A stretch of DNA of 39,682 bases, taken from NCBI GenBank assembly GCA_964515235.1, contig CAZEVO010000019.1, forward strand, positions 1 through 39,682. The letters run 5' to 3'. Shown piece after piece: positions 34,121 through 39,682 of this stretch. Numbering within the stretch: the stretch's first letter is position 1; every line of letters begins with the position of its first letter. The position numbers were made by a program, and so were the translations under genes. The DNA is from OPU3-GD-OMZ sp964515235 (lineage in GTDB: Bacteria > Pseudomonadota > Gammaproteobacteria > Methylococcales > Methylomonadaceae). The notes beneath the pieces were generated by a model that worked only from the letters and a program-made list of their open reading frames with translations, was not told the origin of the DNA and made no database searches.

Positions 34121-34323
34121 CCGACTCAAGACTAGAAACAATCGAAAGTAAACTCGCCTTTCAAGAGGTCACTAGCTTGCAACTCAGCGACACACTACAC
34201 CAACAACAAAAACAAATCGACCGCCTCGAACTATTGTGCCAACAACTTGCAGGCCGCGTTCAGGAAATGGTCGACACTCTCAATACCGATTCCATCATCG
34301 ATGAAAAACCACCGCACTACTAA
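34117..34323 (+). CDS. slyX: SlyX family protein
   Basis: This 68-residue protein is an almost continuous coiled coil (about 3-55, rich in Leu/Gln/Glu) ending in the SlyX hallmark PPHY. SlyX proteins are small, widely conserved in proteobacteria, and of unclear function; in E. coli slyX was named as a lysis-related gene beside slyD. It overlaps the DUF1415 gene by 4 bases. The cobalamin riboswitch begins about 60 bases after its stop codon. Confidence 0.9.
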   Translation: MTDSRLETIESKLAFQEVTSLQLSDTLHQQQKQIDRLELLCQQLAGRVQEMVDTLNTDSIIDEKPPHY

Positions 34324-34385
34324 AGTTTTCCCTATTATCGCTTCACTATACCCTAGCAGCTTAATCTGTCATAATAATCCGCTGC

Positions 34386-34578
34386 TTTAGGTCCCTTACC
34401 GCACAAGAGTGTTTTAAGGGGTAAACGGGAAATCGGTGCGATGACATTCATCAAAGCCGATGCTGCCCCCGCAACGGTAAATAAGGATAACAATCATTGC
34501 TTATACCACTGTGTTATTAAGACACGGGAAGGTTAATGATTGCGGTACACGCCACTTATAAGCCCGGAGACCGGCCTG
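34386..34578 (+). promoter_or_regulatory. cobalamin (adenosylcobalamin) riboswitch
   Basis: The sequence shows the conserved cobalamin-aptamer order: TTAGGTCCC, then ACGGGAAATCGGTGCGA, the B12 box GATGCTGCCCCCGCAACGGTAA (about 34459-34480), then an AGCCCGGAGACCGGCCTG 3' segment closing the core. It lies before the BtuB-like receptor and after slyX. By family knowledge, ligand binding lowers expression of downstream uptake genes. The downstream 34641-34703 segment can pair to hide the ribosome binding site, suggesting translational control. Confidence 0.95.
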
Positions 34579-34640
34579 AATGCAATTCGCTACAGCGGGG
34601 AGGCTGGTTACGAATCGGCTGGTTCATTGCGAACCGGCTA

Positions 34641-34703
34641 TTTCTCTTCTTTCCGCTGTCATCTAAGAAAATAACATTTAAGCGCGGGCGGCGCGGAGAG
34701 AAA
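34641..34703 (+). promoter_or_regulatory. putative Shine-Dalgarno-sequestering arm of the riboswitch expression platform
   Basis: TTTCTCT at 34641-34647 can pair with AGAGAAA at 34697-34703, and CCGC at 34653-34656 with GCGG at 34693-34696, bulging out five bases. The second partners contain the receptor ribosome-binding site (GGAGAG, just before ATG at 34705). This would let the aptamer switch access to the ribosome-binding site. Structure is predicted by eye only. Confidence 0.5.
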
Positions 34704-34704
34704 C

Positions 34705-36762
34705 ATGAAAAAAATTTTAAGCAGCTTGGTCTTAGCGACCGCTGCACTATCAATACACGCTGAGGAAGACCCCAACATCAAGCCTTCTCATCAGTTTTCA
34801 ACTAATCAAGAAGCCATTAAATCTTACAACTTAAACAACGTTGATCAAGCAATTTTGTCGCCGGTTACCGTTACAGCAAGCGCCTCACTATTAGACGAAC
34901 TGTTATCGCCTAAGTCCGTCTCCATCTATTCTAAGAAAGATATCAAAAAGAGTGGCGCGGATACATTACTGAATTTTTTTAAATACAACACTACTCTACA
35001 AATAGATCCAAGCTCAGGCAATCCATTAACTCCCAAAATAGCCATGCGTGGATTTGGCATACAAGATGGCTATCAGACCATTAACATTATTGTCGATGGC
35101 GTTTCTATTAATGCCATTGATATGGTTCCCCAACAAATAGGTTCTATTCCACTCCAATCAATTGAAAAGATTGAAATCCTCAACAGCAGTGGCTCTGTCC
35201 TTTATGGTGACAATTCAGCAGCCGGTACCATTATTATTCAAACCAATAATTCTTTTGACCGAAAAAAGTTATTTGGTTCACTAAAAGCTAGCGGCGGTAC
35301 CTACGCCAACAGAATTGCTGATGCCCACCTTGGCTCAGTCACCGAACTTCATGGTGTGAAATTGCTCGCTGACGCACAATTTTCCTACAGCGGTTCTGAC
35401 GGTAAAAAACAAGTCCTTGCTGACAATAATATGTGGCCAGGCGGTCGAAGAGACACTAATGAAAACCTTAATGGCAAAGCCACTTGGGGCTTCAAGGCCG
35501 GTGACTTCGAAGCCATAGCCAGCTATCATAAAAACGACTCTAAAGTATTTTACACAGGCTCTCTTAGTCACGAACAATTCAGCAATGATCCTGACCAAGA
35601 TGTTACAGGAGGCACACGATTAATTTCTCGTGATGAAGATATTACTACTTCCTTAAAATATAAAATTAACGAGGTATTTAACTTATCTTATACTTTTGGT
35701 AAAACCGACAGAACCAGAGAAACCACTTGGTCAAGTGGTTGGGGTTCCGATCTGCACTACGATGGCCATAACCATCGATTCGTACTTCAGACCATTCAGG
35801 ACCGTTTTATTGTAAAAACTGGTTTTGACTATAAATTCAATGAACGTGCAAATACTAGCAGCACCGAATTCACCTCAAAAGAAAACCTTGCCGGTTTTAT
35901 TTCCGGTGACTTTTTCATTACCGACCATTTAAGCCTTAACGCAGGCTTCAGACAAGCTTATATCTCGTTCAATCACGACAAACAAAACACCCCCGTCTTA
36001 ACCAGTACCGAATCACCCAGTGCTTACAATGCGGCACTTAACTATTCGTTATTCAAAAACGATGCCTTATTTTTCAGTTACCAACATGCCTACCAATCAC
36101 CAGATATTGACCGCTTTTTTACTACCCCCTGGGGGCAACCAACTGAGTTCAACACATTTATCGATACCATGACTATGGATACTTATTCGACAGGTTATAA
36201 ACATATAGACGATACTTTAACGATCAAGTTGGATTTATATTATTCTGACCTCAAGAAAGAAATTTTCTTCGATACAGGTACTTTCAATAACACTAATTAC
36301 GACAACTCAGAAAAATACGGTTTAGAACTATCCCTTTACAAAAACTTCGATTTTTTTGACGCTAATATCAACTACACCTACACTGATACTCGCGCTAAAT
36401 TAGGCGCCGATGTTTATGAAATAGGCGGCCAACCTCACCATGTTATTTTTGCCTCTGTTGGCAAACAATTTACCAACACCCTACTCCCCTTACAACACCA
36501 TAGGATAAGAGTCTCACATAAATACAAATCACGAAGTTATCATATGGATGACTTTGACAATAGCCAATTCGAACATCAAAGCTACAACTCCAGTGCTATA
36601 AATTATCAACTCTCTGATAATCAACACTGGACAATAGATTTCTCTGTTAACAACCTACTTGAAGTCGCTAACGGTCAATTCATCGACTACGGCACAACCA
36701 CTGTCGTCTACCCCACTAACTATGAACGTACTTTCTCAGGCTCGGTCTACTATACGTTTTAG
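34705..36762 (+). CDS. btuB: TonB-dependent outer-membrane receptor, BtuB-like
   Basis: This 685-residue protein has a signal peptide (about 1-19, ending near SIHA), a possible TonB box region around VTVTAS (near 55), a plug domain (about 60-180: KSVSIYSKKDIKKSGADTLL, MRGFGIQDGYQTINIIVDG, EILNSSGSVLYGDNSAAGTI) and a long beta-barrel ending in the aromatic SVYYTF. These are the marks of TonB-dependent receptors, which take up scarce ligands using inner-membrane TonB energy. The upstream cobalamin riboswitch is the evidence for cobalamin or a related cobamide as ligand. No TonB/ExbBD is adjacent. btuFCD lies about 20 kb away in the window. Confidence 0.88.
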   Translation: MKKILSSLVLATAALSIHAEEDPNIKPSHQFSTNQEAIKSYNLNNVDQAILSPVTVTASASLLDELLSPKSVSIYSKKDIKKSGADTLLNFFKYNTTLQIDPSSGNPLTPKIAMRGFGIQDGYQTINIIVDGVSINAIDMVPQQIGSIPLQSIEKIEILNSSGSVLYGDNSAAGTIIIQTNNSFDRKKLFGSLKASGGTYANRIADAHLGSVTELHGVKLLADAQFSYSGSDGKKQVLADNNMWPGGRRDTNENLNGKATWGFKAGDFEAIASYHKNDSKVFYTGSLSHEQFSNDPDQDVTGGTRLISRDEDITTSLKYKINEVFNLSYTFGKTDRTRETTWSSGWGSDLHYDGHNHRFVLQTIQDRFIVKTGFDYKFNERANTSSTEFTSKENLAGFISGDFFITDHLSLNAGFRQAYISFNHDKQNTPVLTSTESPSAYNAALNYSLFKNDALFFSYQHAYQSPDIDRFFTTPWGQPTEFNTFIDTMTMDTYSTGYKHIDDTLTIKLDLYYSDLKKEIFFDTGTFNNTNYDNSEKYGLELSLYKNFDFFDANINYTYTDTRAKLGADVYEIGGQPHHVIFASVGKQFTNTLLPLQHHRIRVSHKYKSRSYHMDDFDNSQFEHQSYNSSAINYQLSDNQHWTIDFSVNNLLEVANGQFIDYGTTTVVYPTNYERTFSGSVYYTF

Positions 36763-36779
36763 ATACTTTAACCCTTTTA

Positions 36780-36807
36780 GTTACGGCCAACACCTGTTGG
36801 TCGTAAC
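36780..36807 (+). terminator. strong hairpin after the receptor gene
   Basis: GTTACGGCCAAC and GTTGGTCGTAAC form a 12-bp stem with one G-T pair and a 4-base loop, 18 bases after the receptor stop codon. No T tract follows on the plus strand, so it may stabilise the 3' end or be a weak terminator rather than a classic one. Confidence 0.5.
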
Positions 36808-36911
36808 GCCTCTACAGTGTAATTCGCAGGTCTTATCACATTCAAGAAAACCCGGCAATCTCAAAGAACCCAACCCACTGAAACATCAACCCTTGCTTTC
36901 GGCCAACTAAT

Positions 36912-36931
36912 TACTGTACACTTTTCAAGAT
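36912..36931 (+). promoter_or_regulatory. partial LexA (SOS) box before umuD
   Basis: The 20 bases beginning TACTGTA match the left half of the E. coli-type LexA site well, but the right half is weak (CAAG where ACAG is expected after 8 bases). It lies 26 bases before the ATG of umuD. SOS control of umuDC is the family norm, but this site is only a candidate. Confidence 0.35.
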
Positions 36932-36957
36932 AATAACATTACTTCTTGATCGCTTGT

Positions 36958-37545
36958 ATGCAAAATAACCATGGCGGCCCACGATCCGGCGCTGGTCGAA
37001 AAAAAGGCTCCTCTGTCTATGGCGAAAGCACTCAGGCTATTCGTGTACCTGAAAGTCTTATACCAACCGTTAGGCAACTACTCAATATTCGCAAACAACA
37101 CGCATCACTGGAAAAAACGATGACTGATAGCTTTCTTCATCCTGCGCAAAACCCTAACCCCCTTACCTGTCCTCTTTTTACCGGAAAAGTCGCTGCTGGA
37201 TTTCCATCTCCAGCCGATGACCATATTGAAAAAACACTGGATTTAAATGAACTGCTAATCAACAAACCGACTGCCACTTTTTTTGTCCGCGCCGAAGGTG
37301 AGTCGATGCTGGGTGCCGGGATCCACCCTAATGATATTTTAGTGGTCGATCGCTCACTTGAGGCCACACCGGGAAAGATCGTTATTTGTGCAGTCAACAG
37401 CGAACTCACCGTTAAACGTTTAATTCAACGCCACGAACAACTCATCCTTGCCAGCGAAAACAGTGATTACCCCGACATCCTAATACGGGAAGATTTTGAT
37501 TTGGTGATTTGGGGCGTAGTGACTAATGTTATTCACGCCCTTTAA
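36958..37545 (+). CDS. umuD: UmuD-type SOS mutagenesis protein with N-terminal extension
   Basis: The 195-residue protein is longer than E. coli UmuD (139). Residues about 70-190 match UmuD/LexA peptidase: self-cleavage site AAGFPSPADD (A80-G81), catalytic Ser116 in GESMLG and Lys153 in ELTVKRL. Processed UmuD' would join UmuC as polymerase V. The extra N-terminus (about 1-69) is basic: GGPRSGAGRKKG, then a helix-forming IRVPESLIPTVRQLL, suggesting a DNA-binding or other regulatory extension. ATG at 36958 is preferred to an upstream in-frame TTG. umuC follows after 34 bases. Confidence 0.9.
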   Translation: MQNNHGGPRSGAGRKKGSSVYGESTQAIRVPESLIPTVRQLLNIRKQHASLEKTMTDSFLHPAQNPNPLTCPLFTGKVAAGFPSPADDHIEKTLDLNELLINKPTATFFVRAEGESMLGAGIHPNDILVVDRSLEATPGKIVICAVNSELTVKRLIQRHEQLILASENSDYPDILIREDFDLVIWGVVTNVIHAL

Positions 37546-37579
37546 ACTCTCTACAAATAATCCTTAAGAAGATACCATA

Positions 37580-38851
37580 ATGCCCTGTTTTGCCTTAGTC
37601 GATTGCAACAATTTTTATGTCAGTTGTGAGCGTTTATTTCGACCGGACCTGCACGATAAAGCCGTCGCCGTACTCAGTAACAATGACGGCTGTATTATTG
37701 CTCGTAGCGAAGAAGTCAAAGCACTCGGCATTCAAATGGCCACGCCTGTCCATCAGGTCATGCCTTTAATTAAACAACACCGAGTAGCGCTTTTTTCGTC
37801 GAACTATTCACTCTACGGCGACCTTTCCAACCGCGTCATGAATACCCTAGCAGCCTTTACCCCACACCTTGAAATCTATTCCATTGATGAATCTTTTTTA
37901 ACACTAGAGACATTGCCAAGCCAAAGTCTTGAAGAACAAGCTCAAGCTATTCGCCGCACGGTGCAACGACACACCGGCATCCCTGTGAGTATCGGCCTGG
38001 GCCCCACTAAAACACTTGCAAAACTTGCCAATAAGATCGCTAAGCAAGAAAAAACCACCGGTATTTTCAACCTTTCTTGTCCCATCGACAGAGCCCACAC
38101 CTTAAAATTGACCGCCGTTAAAGACCTTTGGGGTATCGGCTCTAAAACCGCCAAAAAATTACAGGCGCTTAATATCATAACGGCCTGGGATTTAGCACAA
38201 CAAGACCCTGAATGGATTCGATCGCTATTCACTGTCACAATCGCCCGAACCGTTCAGGAGCTCAACGGCTTTACTTGCTTAACACTCGATGAGGCTCCCG
38301 CCACTAAACAACAAATTATTTGCTCCAGAAGTTTCAAAGGCGGTCTTCGTGACCATCGGTTATTGGCTCAAGCACTCAGCCATTTTTGCCTCCGTGCCGG
38401 TGAAAAGTTACGAATTCAAAACAGCTTGACGAGCCGTATTACCTTGTTTGTTAACACCCATCCCTTTGCTAAAGACACACCTGCAGATAATCGCTCAGCC
38501 AGCTTAAAACTACCGCAGGCCACACAAGACAGCCGGGTTATTATCGCTCAGGCAAAAAAACTGCTCACACAATTAATTCAACCAGGCTACCGCTACCATC
38601 AGTGCGGTATTATCTTAAGCCATTTTGATCACCCCACAACACCACGACAAGCAGACCTGTTTACGGACAACGCGCATCAATCACACACCAAAAAACTGAT
38701 GAAAACAATCGACACGGTCAATCAACGCTTTCCTAACCGTTTAACATTCGCCGCCAGTGGTTTACAGACTGCTTGGCAAGCCCCGCCGCAGTGGCTATCG
38801 CCACATTACACCACCCAATGGCAAGAGTTAGCATACGTCAAATGTATTTAG
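37580..38851 (+). CDS. umuC: DNA polymerase V catalytic subunit (Y-family)
   Basis: This 423-residue Y-family translesion polymerase has the palm motifs FALVDCNNFYVSCERLF (first catalytic Asp) and YSIDESFLTL (Asp-Glu pair), VLSNNDGCIIARS, and the SIGLGPTKTLAKLANKIAK segment. The DUF4113-type tail specific to UmuC is seen (FAASGLQTAW...). With UmuD' it copies past lesions at the cost of mutations. It follows umuD in the standard order and is convergent with the CPXCG gene with only 6 bases between. Confidence 0.96.
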   Translation: MPCFALVDCNNFYVSCERLFRPDLHDKAVAVLSNNDGCIIARSEEVKALGIQMATPVHQVMPLIKQHRVALFSSNYSLYGDLSNRVMNTLAAFTPHLEIYSIDESFLTLETLPSQSLEEQAQAIRRTVQRHTGIPVSIGLGPTKTLAKLANKIAKQEKTTGIFNLSCPIDRAHTLKLTAVKDLWGIGSKTAKKLQALNIITAWDLAQQDPEWIRSLFTVTIARTVQELNGFTCLTLDEAPATKQQIICSRSFKGGLRDHRLLAQALSHFCLRAGEKLRIQNSLTSRITLFVNTHPFAKDTPADNRSASLKLPQATQDSRVIIAQAKKLLTQLIQPGYRYHQCGIILSHFDHPTTPRQADLFTDNAHQSHTKKLMKTIDTVNQRFPNRLTFAASGLQTAWQAPPQWLSPHYTTQWQELAYVKCI

Positions 38852-38857
38852 TTACCC

Positions 38858-39055
38858 TTACTCATCATCCCTTTTCAGGTCAACATGACTGAACTGTCCT
38901 GCTGGATCCACCTGTGTATACATTAAAATAGGCGCACAACAGACCGAACAATCTTCAATATATTGTTGCTCCCCTAAAGAAACATCGACTAATATCTCAA
39001 TCATTTCACCGCAATAAGGACACCCGACCCACAATTCCTCTTGTCTTAACACCAC
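38858..39055 (-). CDS. CPXCG-motif cysteine-rich zinc-ribbon protein
   Basis: This 65-residue protein has CPYCGEMIEI (CPxCG motif) followed by CSVCCAPILMY, giving two CxxC pairs suitable for a zinc ribbon. The family is small, cytoplasmic and of unknown function, common in proteobacteria. The start is GTG with GAGGGGGA directly before it. It is convergent with umuC and divergent from prmC by about 95 bases. Confidence 0.88.
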   Translation of the reverse strand: MVLRQEELWVGCPYCGEMIEILVDVSLGEQQYIEDCSVCCAPILMYTQVDPAGQFSHVDLKRDDE

Positions 39056-39150
39056 TCCCCCTCTAAGCCGTCAACTTTCTGTGATCGTTCACTTAAAATC
39101 ATACCCACGCAACTTGTTATAATAGCTCAAACTGTCAAAATCAGACCCTT

Positions 39151-39682
39151 ATGACTACTATACATTCACTGCTGAGCACTGCTAGCCAAAAACTCACGGC
39201 TATTTCAGACTCGCCGATTCTTGATGCTGAAATACTGCTGAGCTTTATATTGCAAAAAGACCGCTCACACTTAACCGCTTGGCCTGAAAAAGAACTCACT
39301 GAGAATCATTGCCAACAATTTAAGACGCTCGTTAACAAACGCTACACAGGCCAGCCTATTGCCTATTTAACCGGAACCCGGGAATTCTGGTCGCGCCCTT
39401 TCACCGTCAATTCTGACGTATTAATCCCCCGCCCTGATACTGAATTATTAATTGAACTGGCGTTATTAGCCCTGCCTGAAAACAAGGCCCTGAGCATACT
39501 CGACTTAGGAACCGGTAGCGGGGCTATCGCGATTACCTTGGCCGCCGAACGCCGGCAATTGACTGTCACCGCAACCGATGCCAGCGCGAAAGCACTCGCT
39601 CTCGCTAAAAAGAACGCCCACCAACTGGGTTGTACCACGATTGAATTTTGTCACGGTCACTGGTTTAAACCGCTGACCGGTC
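39151..39682 (+). CDS. prmC: peptide chain release factor N5-glutamine methyltransferase (partial, 3' end outside)
   Basis: The first 177 residues run off the window. They show an N-terminal helical domain (about 1-75, with DAEILLSFILQKDRSHL and GQPIAYLTGTREFW) followed by LIPRPDTELLIE and SAM motif I LDLGTGSGAIAITLA. This matches PrmC/HemK, which methylates the GGQ glutamine of release factors RF1 and RF2. The NPPY motif lies beyond the edge. The start is ATG at 39151; the gene is divergent from the CPXCG gene. Confidence 0.95.
   Translation, partial: MTTIHSLLSTASQKLTAISDSPILDAEILLSFILQKDRSHLTAWPEKELTENHCQQFKTLVNKRYTGQPIAYLTGTREFWSRPFTVNSDVLIPRPDTELLIELALLALPENKALSILDLGTGSGAIAITLAAERRQLTVTATDASAKALALAKKNAHQLGCTTIEFCHGHWFKPLTG

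Noticed and set aside
1..39682. CRISPR arrays, insertion sequences, prophage or defence islands
   Set aside because: No regular repeat-spacer pattern, transposase, integrase or phage structural gene was seen.

Overview
The window reads as chromosomal core DNA of a gammaproteobacterium. The order thrS-infC-rpmI-rplT-pheS-pheT-ihfA-merR-tRNA-Pro and the block miaB-phoH-ybeY-corC are both typical of that class. Base composition looks moderate, around 40% G+C in the lines I counted. A SoxB-type enzyme, glycolate oxidase subunits, B12 uptake and an Erg6-like methyltransferase together would suit a methanotroph or sulfur-oxidising lineage such as the Methylococcales. That placement is inference; no diagnostic methane or sulfur operon is present.

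Layout. 1-0.9 kb: a short membrane-protein fragment and a gene-poor stretch ending in a possible plus-strand terminator. 0.9-8.5 kb (minus strand): translation block made of tRNA-Val, thrS, infC (apparently starting at a rare AUC codon), a structured leader, rpmI, rplT, a strong hairpin, pheS, pheT, ihfA, merR and tRNA-Pro. 8.5-11.8 kb: uvrB (minus) divergent from a class I aminotransferase (plus). 11.9-14.5 kb: btuF-btuC-btuD, an overlapping ABC importer for cobalamin-type ligands. 14.6-18.4 kb: galU, an AT-richer methyltransferase gene, and a stand-alone soxB with a Tat signal. 18.5-22.2 kb: miaB, phoH, ybeY and corC in tight order. 22.4-25.3 kb: glcE and glcF (without glcD) and a BON-domain lipoprotein. 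25.8-27.8 kb: an Erg6/tocopherol-type methyltransferase divergent from a pseudo-receiver/Hpt protein. 27.8-29.6 kb: adk and asd. 29.7-33.4 kb: a compact operon of a YgjP-like metalloprotease, a membrane-anchored thioredoxin-like protein and an 836-residue membrane protein with a spermidine-synthase-like domain. 33.5-36.8 kb: DUF1415 protein, slyX, then a cobalamin riboswitch and a BtuB-like TonB receptor. 36.9-39.7 kb: umuD (with an N-terminal extension), umuC, a CPXCG zinc-ribbon protein and the start of prmC.

How the parts connect. The riboswitch-controlled outer-membrane receptor and btuFCD about 20 kb away would form one B12 import route, although only the receptor has a visible riboswitch. 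UmuD and UmuC would form a translesion polymerase. The thrS-merR segment follows the known co-regulated translation/IHF arrangement. I saw no CRISPR array, insertion sequence, prophage or obvious new defence system. The least explained pieces are the YgjP/thioredoxin/spermidine-synthase-like operon, the pseudo-receiver/Hpt protein and the non-coding structures of the thrS-pheT block.
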